DNA of 64,000 nucleotides, taken from the NCBI RefSeq assembly GCF_000626635.1, contig NZ_CP007451.1:2356001-2420000 (forward strand), written 5' to 3'. Both the position numbers and the translations under genes were made by a program. Below are positions 18,004 to 25,968 of the stretch, piece by piece; the stretch's first letter is position 1; every line of letters begins with the position of its first letter. Source of the DNA: Draconibacterium orientale (GTDB lineage Bacteria; Bacteroidota; Bacteroidia; Bacteroidales; Prolixibacteraceae). The notes under the pieces are model-generated. The model did not search any database. It was given only the letters and a program-made list of their open reading frames with translations, and was not told where the DNA came from.

Positions 18004-18603
18004 AAGTAGAAAGTTAAAAGGCAAAAGTAAATTTAAATAAAGTTAGCCTTATGGAAAATAACCTTCAAAAAAGAATCTTTGAATTTGTTACGGAAGTGAT
18101 ACTTTATCTGCGAACCTTGCCTGATTCACAAGAGTTTAAAATTATAAAAAATCAATTGATCAAAGCAGCGTCTTCTACCGGCGCTAATTACGAAGAGGCG
18201 CAGGCTGCATCCTCAAAAGCTGATTTTACCTACAAGACGGAAATTTCGTTAAAGGAGATGAGGGAGAGTAACTATTGGTTAAGGCTGATTCAGTCGATTA
18301 GTAAAAACTTAAATTCTAACGATGAAAAATTAAGCTACTTAATCAAAGAATCCGGAGAATTAAAATTGATTTTGGGTAGTATTGTATCCAAAACGAAAAA
18401 GAATAAATAGCCGCACTCTATTTTCTTCCTTTTCCTTTGAACTTTTGCCTTTTTACTTGAACAACCTATTTTTGCTCCCGACGCTAGCGGTCGGGATTTT
18501 GCTTCGCTCAACTTTCTACTTTGAACTTTCGACCTGAATAACTTACTTTTGCCTTTCTACTTGAATAACCTACTTTTGCCTTTTTACTTTGAACTTTCTA
18601 CTT
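18004..18603. repeat. Inverted repeats flanking the first S23 gene
   Basis: The left arm, 18004-18028, reads AGTAGAAAGTTAAAAGGCAA with a few further bases. The right arm, 18572-18603, reads as its reverse complement with a 7-nt insertion (ACTTTTGCCTTTT, then AACTTTCTACTT). Further GGCAAAAG units sit left of the gene and CTTTTGCC units right of it; the right side also has three tandem units GAATAACCTACTTTTGCC. An RNA across this locus could fold so that the S23 gene lies in the loop. Confidence 0.65.
18051..18410 (+). CDS. Four-helix-bundle protein (S23, 23S rRNA intervening-sequence type)
   Basis: 119 residues, all helical. The conserved pattern includes VTEVILYLRTLPDSQEFKI-type first helix, the turn AASSTGANYEEAQAASSKADF and the ELKLILGSIV ending. 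The family was first found encoded in intervening sequences of 23S rRNA and its biochemical role is not settled. Here it sits between yicC and gmk, separated from both by repeat-rich spacers of 111 and 233 bp. It shares fold and motif layout with the protein at 63524-63886 but is clearly divergent from it. Confidence 0.85.
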   Translation: MENNLQKRIFEFVTEVILYLRTLPDSQEFKIIKNQLIKAASSTGANYEEAQAASSKADFTYKTEISLKEMRESNYWLRLIQSISKNLNSNDEKLSYLIKESGELKLILGSIVSKTKKNK

Positions 18604-18643
18604 GAATAACCTACTTTTGCCTTTGAACTTTTTTACTTGAGCA

Positions 18644-19210
18644 ATGAAAGGAAAATTAATTATATTTTCAGCTCCATCGGGGGCTGGGAAAACTACCATC
18701 GTAAAACATTTATTACAGCAAGGTTTCGATCTTGAATTTTCAATATCGGCCACCAGCCGAGAGCCGCGTCACACCGAAACGCACGGTAAGGATTACTACT
18801 TTTTATCTGGCGAAGAGTTTTTGGCAAAAGTTGAAAACGACGAGTTTTTGGAGTGGGAAGAAGTGTATAAAGGTACCAGTTACGGAACGCTGAAAAGCGA
18901 AGTGGAACGTATTCGCGAGCAAGGCAAAAATGTGGTTTTTGATGTGGATGTTGTTGGCGGCCTGAACATTAAAAAATACTACGGCGATGAGGCGCTTGCC
19001 GTTTTTGTGCAGCCTCCTTCGGTGGAAGAATTGCGCAAACGCCTGGTTGGCCGGTCAACCGACAGCGAAGAGAAAATTGCCATGCGCGTTGCCAAAGCCG
19101 AGCACGAATTAAGTTTTGCCCCACAGTTTGATGTGGTGATTATTAACGACAAGCTCGAAGATGCTTTTGTGGAAGCCGAAAAAATTATAGCTGAATTTCT
19201 GAAGAAGTAA
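18644..19210 (+). CDS. gmk: Guanylate kinase
   Basis: 188 residues, the normal length for this enzyme, which phosphorylates GMP to GDP. The P-loop is SAPSGAGKTTI, and the GMP-binding region reads SATSREPRHTETHGKDYYF. The lid and later region RLVGRSTDSEEKIAMRVAKA is also complete. It follows the repeat-rich spacer after the S23 gene and is followed by nadD in the same direction, a usual Bacteroidota arrangement. Confidence 0.96.
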   Translation: MKGKLIIFSAPSGAGKTTIVKHLLQQGFDLEFSISATSREPRHTETHGKDYYFLSGEEFLAKVENDEFLEWEEVYKGTSYGTLKSEVERIREQGKNVVFDVDVVGGLNIKKYYGDEALAVFVQPPSVEELRKRLVGRSTDSEEKIAMRVAKAEHELSFAPQFDVVIINDKLEDAFVEAEKIIAEFLKK

Positions 19211-19290
19211 AAATATCCAATAATGAATGATCAATGTAGAATTTTTAAATTTGGATATTGATTATTCAGCATTGGGAGTTTAAAAAGCAA

Positions 19291-19914
19291 ATGAATAACC
19301 TGGTTACCGACATACTCGCACCCAAAACCAATCTGCAGCTAACGATTGGGCTTTATTTTGGTAGCTATAATCCTATTCACATCGGGCATTTGGCCATTGC
19401 CAATTATATGGTTGAATATACTGACATCGACCAGCTTTGGTTTGTGGTGTCGCCGCATAATCCGCTGAAAAGGAAAAACAATTTACTCGACGATTACCAG
19501 CGTCTGGAAATGGTACACCGTGCCGTTGAAAACGACGACCGTCTGCGGGCTTCAAATATCGAATTCAATTTGCCAAAACCAAGTTATACGGTTGATACAC
19601 TGGTTTATCTGAAGGAAATACATCCGAACTATCATTTTAAAATATTGATGGGATCGGATAATCTGGAGAACTTTCATAAGTGGAAAAATTACGAAACCAT
19701 TCTTCAGAATTATGGAATAATCGTTTACCCGCGCCCCGGTTTTAATCCCGCTAACGTACAGGTGGAGAGAAACATAGCTATAGCAAAGCATGCACCCCTT
19801 ATGGAAATCTCCTCTTCGTTTATCCGAAAAGCCATAAAAGAAGGAAAAGATGTGCGGCATTTTCTTCCGCAAAAAAGCTGGGAATATTTAGAGGAAATGA
19901 ATTTCTACAGGTAG
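19291..19914 (+). CDS. nadD: Nicotinate-nucleotide adenylyltransferase
   Basis: About 207 residues. It adenylates nicotinate mononucleotide in NAD synthesis. The nucleotidyltransferase motif is LYFGSYNPIHIGHLAIA and the second motif is EISSSFIRKAIKEG; KILMGSDNLENFHKW is also family-typical. The frame is open upstream to a TTG at 19258, but ATG 19291 (MNNLVTDILAPK) is the better start. Its stop lies 16 bp from the end of the convergent regulator gene. Confidence 0.92.
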   Translation: MNNLVTDILAPKTNLQLTIGLYFGSYNPIHIGHLAIANYMVEYTDIDQLWFVVSPHNPLKRKNNLLDDYQRLEMVHRAVENDDRLRASNIEFNLPKPSYTVDTLVYLKEIHPNYHFKILMGSDNLENFHKWKNYETILQNYGIIVYPRPGFNPANVQVERNIAIAKHAPLMEISSSFIRKAIKEGKDVRHFLPQKSWEYLEEMNFYR

Positions 19915-19930
19915 TTATACCAATTTGGTA

Positions 19931-20704
19931 CTATATCACGCCTTCGCGAACGCAACGGGCAATCAATTCGGTGGTGTTGTGGCAATCCGTTTTTTTCAGA
20001 ATATTTTTTTTGTGGGTGTTAATGGTGTGCGGCGAGATGTTTAAAGCTTCGGCTATTTCTGCAAAAGTTTTTCCTTTGGCAATATTGGCCAGTATCTCTT
20101 TCTCGCGCAAGGTAAAAAGCGTGTGATAGTTCAGTTCTTCAGGATGAAATTCATCATCGGTAGATAATGAGTAGTAGGATGGCAGACCGTCGCCGATAAA
20201 CGAAATTTTATGGTCAACAGCCATGTTCAGGTAAGTAACATCGGTGTGAATTCCCAGCACTTGCTGCACTTTGCCATCCTCTGAAACAGTAAGCGTTTTC
20301 GACTGTTGCAGAATGGTTTTATAACTTCCGTTGGCGTGCCGAAGCCGCAACACATAAACTACTTTATATTTTAAAATATCTTCAGTACGCAGGTGGTTTA
20401 GAATAAAATCTACAGCTTTAGCTTCTTTTCGGTGCATTTGTTTCAGGTCTTCAGGATGCACCAACTCAAACAACCGGTCGAGGCTCCATTCTTTTGCATT
20501 GAGTCCTAAAACGTTTTCAATGCGCGGATCGACATACTCCATTTTAAGTGTGTCGAAATTCATGATGTAATAATAGGAATTTCCGGCCGAGAATAAATTG
20601 GCCACTTGTTCAATAATGTTCAGGTATAACTCCGATTTCACCGGACGCTCAACTTTATTAGGCTCCCAGGCTTTTTTTATTTTGTTTATACTTTTTTCAT
20701 CCAT
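19931..20704 (-). CDS. PAS domain-containing LuxR-family transcriptional regulator
   Basis: About 257 residues from ATG 20704; the frame extends to a TTG at 20722, which was not preferred. The N-terminal two thirds look like a PAS sensor fold (MEYVDPRIENVLGL, FELVHPEDLKQMHRKE, VQQVLGIHTDVTYLN). The C-terminal 60 residues are a LuxR-type HTH: LREKEILANIAKGKTFAEIA and LNISPHTINTHKKNILKKT. No receiver domain is present. The ligand and targets are unknown. An inverted repeat just upstream of the gene (20751-20770) may be its own operator. Confidence 0.85.
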   Translation of the reverse strand: MDEKSINKIKKAWEPNKVERPVKSELYLNIIEQVANLFSAGNSYYYIMNFDTLKMEYVDPRIENVLGLNAKEWSLDRLFELVHPEDLKQMHRKEAKAVDFILNHLRTEDILKYKVVYVLRLRHANGSYKTILQQSKTLTVSEDGKVQQVLGIHTDVTYLNMAVDHKISFIGDGLPSYYSLSTDDEFHPEELNYHTLFTLREKEILANIAKGKTFAEIAEALNISPHTINTHKKNILKKTDCHNTTELIARCVREGVI

Positions 20705-20750
20705 AATTGAAACAGTATTCAAAAAATTCCCAACCTACAATGTACGTAAA

Positions 20751-20770
20751 AATACCTAATTTTGGGTATT
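20751..20770. promoter_or_regulatory. Inverted repeat upstream of the LuxR-type gene
   Basis: AATACC and GGGTATT flank a seven-base AT-rich centre about 47 bp upstream of the regulator start. It is a candidate operator, seen only as a symmetry. Confidence 0.3.
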
Positions 20771-20859
20771 TACTTTTCGACTTTACTAATATAACTTGCA
20801 GCAGATTAAAAAACAGCCACAAGAGAATTAAGAAATTCTCCGGTCACACGAAATTTATA

Positions 20860-20886
20860 AAAGCAGGAATCCAGACTCCTGCTTTT
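20860..20886 (-). terminator. Hairpin terminator after the ChaN-like gene
   Basis: AAAGCAGGA and TCCTGCTTT form a nine-base-pair stem with an eight-base loop, T-rich on both sides. It begins 3 bp beyond the ChaN-like stop codon on the minus strand and could work in both directions. Confidence 0.7.
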
Positions 20887-20888
20887 TT

Positions 20889-21755
20889 TTATCTCGTTCG
20901 CGTCATATCTTCATCCACACAAATCGTAAAATCTGCAGTACCGGTATTTTTTTTAGTTAGTTCCGATATATCATCTTGTGTAACCGAATGTATTGTGACA
21001 ATTTTTAGTGCCGGATTTTCATGTTTAAGGTACCAGAAAATGCTTTCAAAGTTTTGCGAATGGTACGCTCCGTGGTAATGCAAAAGTATTTTCCCCGGCT
21101 TCCAGTTTTGCAGTATAAAATGGGCCATGGTGGCATCTTTAATGGCTTGCGCTTTGGGAAAATTTGCTGTAACATGGCTTCCCATTCCCTCCATTTTCAT
21201 CATGCTGGAATAACAGTTTAGTGTTGAATCGTAAGCAGGCGGCAACGGAGGCAAAAAGGTTTTTGCTTCGTCCGATAATTCTTCCAGGCCCTCAAAACCT
21301 TGTTTGTTTACCAGGGCTGCATATCTGCGCGGAACGTTGGTGGCTACAAAATAAAGGCCACTGTCTTTGGCAAATTCTACCAGCGGTTTATAGTCAGTTT
21401 TGTAGTTGGGCCATAATTTAATTTCGTCCTCAAAGTTGCGTTGAGAGATTTTTCCCGAAAGGTATTCGTCCATAATTAACTGGTTATCGCTTTCGAACAT
21501 TTCGGCACCCAAAACCAGGTTTTTACCGTTTTGTAGGTAAAGATCTTTTGTGAGTTCCAACTGCAGCCAGTGCGAAATCGGGTTGTCGTGTAATTCGCCA
21601 AACAAAACGATGTCGGCGTTTCCCATTTGCTTCAACATTTTTTCGTATTTCACCGGCTTCCCATCTTTATTATAAAGCACATAGGCCGGCTTCCCGGATT
21701 TAAATGATGAAAATAGCAACAAAGTGATGATGCTTAGAATCAGAAAGTTCTTCAT
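20889..21755 (-). CDS. ChaN family (Tiki/heme-binding superfamily) secreted protein
   Basis: 288 residues with a signal-type hydrophobic N-terminus (FLILSIITLLLFSSFKSG). Family motifs include DIVLFGELHDNPISHWLQLE and LGAEMFESDNQLIMDEYL, and ILLHYHGAYHSQNFESIFWY near the end. ChaN-like proteins bind heme or iron, and related Tiki proteins are metal-dependent proteases; the GEXHDN and HGAYHS motifs that build the metal/heme site are intact. Unlike many homologs there is no lipobox cysteine, so the protein is probably soluble in the periplasm. It has its own terminator and looks monocistronic. Confidence 0.85.
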   Translation of the reverse strand: MKNFLILSIITLLLFSSFKSGKPAYVLYNKDGKPVKYEKMLKQMGNADIVLFGELHDNPISHWLQLELTKDLYLQNGKNLVLGAEMFESDNQLIMDEYLSGKISQRNFEDEIKLWPNYKTDYKPLVEFAKDSGLYFVATNVPRRYAALVNKQGFEGLEELSDEAKTFLPPLPPAYDSTLNCYSSMMKMEGMGSHVTANFPKAQAIKDATMAHFILQNWKPGKILLHYHGAYHSQNFESIFWYLKHENPALKIVTIHSVTQDDISELTKKNTGTADFTICVDEDMTRTR

Positions 21756-22307
21756 TATAATAACTTTTAATACTACTTATCAACAAATATTTTCCGGCAG
21801 AGTTTACAAAAACGTTTGAATAGAGTAAGGATTGAGCTTTTTGGCTTCTGTTGATTTAACACTTTTAACATTCCTAAAAATAGTTTAACAATAATTTGCC
21901 TTAGTTAAATCGCCTTAACAGAATTATCATCTAGTTTTGAAGTGCGGATAGGAAATTTATAAAGCTTTAGGAATACATGAACAGTATTCAGAAAACGTCA
22001 GAAACCAGGGGTTGTCGATTAACAAAGGCAGCCCTTTTTTCTTATCGGAATAATTACCCGTGGCTTTGCCTTGGGGGGCCGCATTCTCACCCCAGTCCAG
22101 GGGAGATGGCATCCGTCAATTGACGGATGTCAGAGGGGTGAAATGAAGAATGATGATTAACGATTTGTGTTGGCAGAAGTAGTGCTGGCACAGAATCTAT
22201 TCCAGATGTTCTAACCTGTACAAACTTTGTGCTTCTTCATTCCTTTGCGTGAAACAGTATTTATACCCTTTTATTCCTGATGGAGATTTTTGTTAATAAT
22301 GAATGTT
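21756..22307. other. Intergenic region with palindromic repeat
   Basis: No gene is seen in these 550 bp. The left third is AT-rich and probably holds the ChaN-like promoter. At 22110-22129 there is a perfect 20-bp palindrome centred on CAATTG (CATCCGTCAATTGACGGATG), set between CTCACCCC (left) and GAGGGGTGA (right), so a larger hairpin can form. Downstream, near 22145-22166, is a GAATGATGATTAACGATTTG unit shared with the repeat fields. Confidence 0.6.
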
Positions 22308-23099
22308 TTATTGATTCATTTGCTCTTTTATCCACTTGGGGCGGTTGGTTGTTATTCCGCTAACGCCAATATCGGTAAGGCGTTGGGCTTCTTCCGGATC
22401 GTCGATGGTCCACGAAAGCACTTCTAAGTTAAGCTCTTTGGCCTGTGCCATAATTTCCTCGTCGATAATTGAATATTGTAAGTTAACACCGGTGAGGCCT
22501 TCAGCAGCAGCCTCTTCCATTTTTTTAGTTAGGCCGGGCTTAACAGAACTGAGCCAGTAACATTTATTATCAGGAAATTCCTTATGTGTTGCAAGAATGG
22601 TTTTCCAACCAAAGCTGATAAAAACAATCTGTTCTTTCTTCCCGCTGTTGTCAACAATACGGCTAAGCGCCGGAATAATTTCATCGCCACCAGCTTTAAT
22701 CTCAACCACCAGTGTTTTGCCATCAGGAACGGTTTCAATAATTTCCGACAGGAAAGGTAGTTTCTCCCCTTTAAATTCTTCTCCTTTCCACACGCCTGCA
22801 TCCAAATCGCGCAGCAGTATGGATGGTGTTTTGGCAATGGTCAGGTTTGTTTTTCCGTAGCAGGTACGTTTGGTGTCTTTGTCGTGAATAACAATTACAC
22901 GGTTGTCTTTGGTCAGGTGTACATCCACTTCAACAGCATCGGCATCGAGTTCCCACGCCAGCTTTGCCGAAGCTACTGTGTTCTCAGGTGCCAGGTACGA
23001 TGCTCCGCGGTGAGCGATAAAGGTATTTTGAGCCATTGTAGTCATTCCTGTTAAAAGGAAAATCAGAGCAAGTGTTGTTTTCATATTTACTGTTTTCAT
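22308..23099 (-). CDS. Glycerophosphodiester phosphodiesterase, secreted
   Basis: About 263 residues with a signal peptide (TTLALIFLLTGMTTMAQ). The GDPD active site is complete: FIAHRGASYLAPENT at the N-terminus, then EVDVHLTKDNRVIVIHD, and EIKAGG for the metal-binding glutamate. It hydrolyses glycerophosphodiesters to glycerol-3-phosphate and an alcohol, here in the periplasm. ATG 23099 and ATG 23084 are both possible; the second gives a cleaner signal peptide. It is divergent from the two acyltransferase genes, so the whole locus concerns phospholipid or lipid A turnover. Confidence 0.92.
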   Translation of the reverse strand: MKTVNMKTTLALIFLLTGMTTMAQNTFIAHRGASYLAPENTVASAKLAWELDADAVEVDVHLTKDNRVIVIHDKDTKRTCYGKTNLTIAKTPSILLRDLDAGVWKGEEFKGEKLPFLSEIIETVPDGKTLVVEIKAGGDEIIPALSRIVDNSGKKEQIVFISFGWKTILATHKEFPDNKCYWLSSVKPGLTKKMEEAAAEGLTGVNLQYSIIDEEIMAQAKELNLEVLSWTIDDPEEAQRLTDIGVSGITTNRPKWIKEQMNQ

Positions 23100-23196
23100 C
23101 AACCGAATATAAAGATATTTTTAGCGAATGTAAGCTCAAAAGTGTAGTTTTGAATCAACTTTTTAAGCTATTTTAACAGGGCTTGCAATACAGGCA

Positions 23197-24132
23197 ATGG
23201 GCAAAACGAAAAAAGAAAATCACATCGCTTCAGGTTTTTTCAGGCAGTCAGGAAAATGGGCTGTGGTTATGGTGTTGAAAACAATCGCCTTACTTCCTTT
23301 TGGCTGTTTGTATTTTCTGTCGGATGTGTTGTACCTGGTAATAAAAGGCCTTGTAAAGTACCGCAGCGATGTAATCACCGATAATTTAATACACGCATTT
23401 CCGGAGAAAAGTGCCAGTGAGATTCTCCTGCTCAGGAATAAGTTTTACCGCTATTTTTGCGATGTAACCGTAGAGAGTATTAAATTTTACCGTCTATCGG
23501 AAAAGGAGTTGAAAAAGCGGGTAAGCTTTGTTGGAACCAATGCGCTAAACCAGCTTGCCAAAGAACGAAACGGAGCTGTATTGCTTGCATTTCATTACAA
23601 TAACTGGGAATGGTCGGCTGCAGTGCAGCAACATTTAAACTGTAGATTGCTGATGGTGTACAACAAAATGCGCGACAACGAACCTGTGGACGATTTTCTG
23701 TTGAAAGCGCGCGAAAAGTGGGGAGGAAAAGCCGTTAAAATGGGGCGGGCAGCAAAAGTCGCCTTCCGCAATTTTGAGCAACAACAGCCGGTTGTGCTTG
23801 GCCTTATTGCCGACCAGCGTGCACTGGCCAGCTCGCCGTATTGGGCGGTGTTTATGAACCGTGAAGCCGCTTTTTTTCCCGGCCCGGTTAAAATTGCCCG
23901 AAAAACCAATCAACCTGTATTTTTTCAGCAGGCCAAACGCCTGGGGCGGGGCAAGTACGAATACAGCTACACGTTGCTGGTGGAAGATCCTGCGCAAACC
24001 GATGAGCGGGAAATTTTGTTGCGCTATATCGAAAAAATGGAGGAAGTGATAAAATCGAATCCGGAGTATTATCTTTGGAGCCACAAACGATGGAAGCACA
24101 AACGCCCGGAGGGCACAGCTTTAATTCAATAG
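23197..24132 (+). CDS. Lysophospholipid/lipid A acyltransferase (LpxL/HtrB family), copy 1
   Basis: 311 residues. An N-terminal membrane segment (about 25-50) is followed by the LpxL/HtrB catalytic region with HX4E in AFHYNNWEWSA. The family also shows DQRALASSPYWAVFMNREAAFFPGP and ends in EYYLWSHKRWKHKRPEG. Members acylate Kdo-lipid A or make ornithine/other acylated lipids in the inner membrane. It is followed 9 bp later by a clear paralog, so the pair arose by tandem duplication and may add two different secondary acyl chains. Confidence 0.92.
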   Translation: MGKTKKENHIASGFFRQSGKWAVVMVLKTIALLPFGCLYFLSDVLYLVIKGLVKYRSDVITDNLIHAFPEKSASEILLLRNKFYRYFCDVTVESIKFYRLSEKELKKRVSFVGTNALNQLAKERNGAVLLAFHYNNWEWSAAVQQHLNCRLLMVYNKMRDNEPVDDFLLKAREKWGGKAVKMGRAAKVAFRNFEQQQPVVLGLIADQRALASSPYWAVFMNREAAFFPGPVKIARKTNQPVFFQQAKRLGRGKYEYSYTLLVEDPAQTDEREILLRYIEKMEEVIKSNPEYYLWSHKRWKHKRPEGTALIQ

Positions 24133-24141
24133 TTTTATAGT

Positions 24142-25086
24142 ATGGTTGACGAGAGCTTACGCAAAAAAGATAAACGCTATTACGAAAGTTTTTTAAAACG
24201 CCTGTTAAACGGTGGGGTAGTGCTGTTATTAAAAATTATTTCGGTACTGCCGTTTTGGATGATTTACGGCATTGCTGATTTTTTCTACCTGGTAGTCCGG
24301 TATGTTGTCGGCTATAGGAAAAAGGTGATTCTGGATAATCTGCGCCACTCGTTTCCTGAAAAGAGCGAGGAGGAAATCAATACGATTATGAATCGTTATT
24401 ACCGTCATTTCTGCGACTTTTCGCTTGAAACCATCAAGCTGCACAGCATGAGCGAAAAGCAAATGGATAAACGCCTGAAAGTTACAGGACTGGAATTGGC
24501 GCAACAATATGCCCGGGAAGGACGAAGTATTATGCTGCTCGGATTTCATTACAATAACTGGGAGTGGTGCAGCTCTATTCAAACCAAATCGGCGCATAAA
24601 CTGCTGATGATTGTAAACCCGATTCGGGGAAACATGGCGTTTGAAAAATATATTGAGTACTCGCGAAGCAAGTGGGGTGGCGAGTCGGTGCCGGTACACA
24701 AATCGGCACGCACAGCGATTGAATATGTCAGGCGCGGCGAGCCTGCCGTTTTATGGTTGGCGGCCGATCAGACTCCTCCGGCAAATTCGCCGTTCTGGAC
24801 ACTATTTTTAAACCGCGAAGCGCCGTTTTTTACCGGTCCTGAAAAGATTGCCATTAAAACCAATCAGCCCATATTTTTCCTTCACCTGAAAAAATTAAAA
24901 CGTGGGCATTACGAAGCTCATTTTACGCAACTTATCGATGACCCGTCGAAAGTGGAATCGAAAGATATTTTGCTTACCTACATTCGGAAAATGGAAGAAG
25001 TAATACGCGAAACACCCGAGTATTATTTGTGGTCGCACCGCCGATGGAAACATACACGCCCCGAAGGAATTGAACTGACCGTGTAA
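24142..25086 (+). CDS. Lysophospholipid/lipid A acyltransferase (LpxL/HtrB family), copy 2
   Basis: 314 residues, same architecture as the preceding gene: membrane segment near 25-50, HX4E in GFHYNNWEWCS, DQTPPANSPFWTLFLNREAPFFTGP and EYYLWSHRRWKHTRPEG. The two proteins are alike along their whole length but differ at many positions, so the duplication is not recent. Eleven base pairs separate it from a small lipoprotein gene, implying one operon. Which acyl position each enzyme serves cannot be read from sequence. Confidence 0.92.
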   Translation: MVDESLRKKDKRYYESFLKRLLNGGVVLLLKIISVLPFWMIYGIADFFYLVVRYVVGYRKKVILDNLRHSFPEKSEEEINTIMNRYYRHFCDFSLETIKLHSMSEKQMDKRLKVTGLELAQQYAREGRSIMLLGFHYNNWEWCSSIQTKSAHKLLMIVNPIRGNMAFEKYIEYSRSKWGGESVPVHKSARTAIEYVRRGEPAVLWLAADQTPPANSPFWTLFLNREAPFFTGPEKIAIKTNQPIFFLHLKKLKRGHYEAHFTQLIDDPSKVESKDILLTYIRKMEEVIRETPEYYLWSHRRWKHTRPEGIELTV

Positions 25087-25097
25087 GTCTTTAACAA

Positions 25098-25445
25098 ATG
25101 AAACCGATACATTTATTAGGTATTATTGCTTTCGTTTTTTGCGTGGCCTGTAATTCTGATGTAAAGAATTACGAACCGGGCATGACCGACAAACCAGACA
25201 GCGAGCTCGCCTTCGATAAAACAAAGTGGCAAATCAAAGAAGGGAGGAAATACCCTTTTCGCGATAAAATGGTGAATGACGTGGTGTACAACGATACCAT
25301 CCGATCGCTTCAGAAACCACAAATTCTTGATATGCTTGGCGAGCCCGACCGCAGCCACGAAAACTACATTTATTACCTTATTAAACAGGAACGGCTGCTC
25401 TTCTGGCCGCTGCACAGCAAATTTATGGTGATAAAAATTAAATGA
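25098..25445 (+). CDS. Small lipoprotein with BamE/SmpA-like C-terminal part
   Basis: 115 residues. A short signal peptide ends at a lipobox-like CVAC (lipidation cysteine about residue 18), followed by an acidic linker. The C-terminal half (RSLQKPQILDMLGEPDRSHENYIYYL) has the pattern IxxLGxPdx followed by a tyrosine-rich strand, seen in the SmpA/OmlA (BamE) fold. The match is short, so the call is tentative. It probably sits in the outer membrane and is the last gene of the acyltransferase operon. Confidence 0.7.
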   Translation: MKPIHLLGIIAFVFCVACNSDVKNYEPGMTDKPDSELAFDKTKWQIKEGRKYPFRDKMVNDVVYNDTIRSLQKPQILDMLGEPDRSHENYIYYLIKQERLLFWPLHSKFMVIKIK

Positions 25446-25497
25446 CGACTCCTCGGTTGAATGGATTCGAATTCATCAATAAAAGGGCTAATAAAAA

Positions 25498-25719
25498 GAA
25501 TCCGGCGGATTCATATGGTTATAGAAAATTCAGATGGGAATGGAGAGTACGACTCCAGCGGAGTCGAATTATTTTCATAAGCAATTTGCTATAAATATTG
25601 GATGCCTTTGGCATCATAAAAATATAGCAATTTGAAATAAAGATTATAGGTACGACTCCGGCTGGAGTCTTATCTCTCTTGTCTGTTACAGGCTATACAC
25701 ATACGATGCCTCCGGCATC
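25498..25719. repeat. Periodic array of five short hairpins
   Basis: Five palindromes start at 25498 (GAATCCGGCGGATTC), 25550 (CGACTCCAGCGGAGTCG), 25601 (GATGCCTTTGGCATC), 25654 (GACTCCGGCTGGAGTC) and 25705 (GATGCCTCCGGCATC). The spacing is 52, 51, 53 and 51 bp. From the second on, ACTCC-type and TGCC-type hairpins alternate. A degenerate half copy (CGACTCCTCGG) lies near 25445. The array fills the 520-bp gap before the GH9 gene, which otherwise holds only AT-rich sequence. Confidence 0.75.
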
Positions 25720-25968
25720 ATAAAATACAGTCTGGTCTTTCAGCTGAGTTTTTCCAAACTACCTGAAACATAATGTCCCCTTGTATTTAATCGTGAAATT
25801 GGAGGACAAGCCTAAGAATTATCTATTTTCTTAAATGCCGAGTCTAAATTTAAACAGCTGTTCGCTGAATAACAGGTAATATTGAAAGTGGAAATATGGT
25901 TTTTTTAGGAACCTGAATTCGACATTAAAATAGTACAACATAATAAATCGGTAAACCAACTTATCTTT

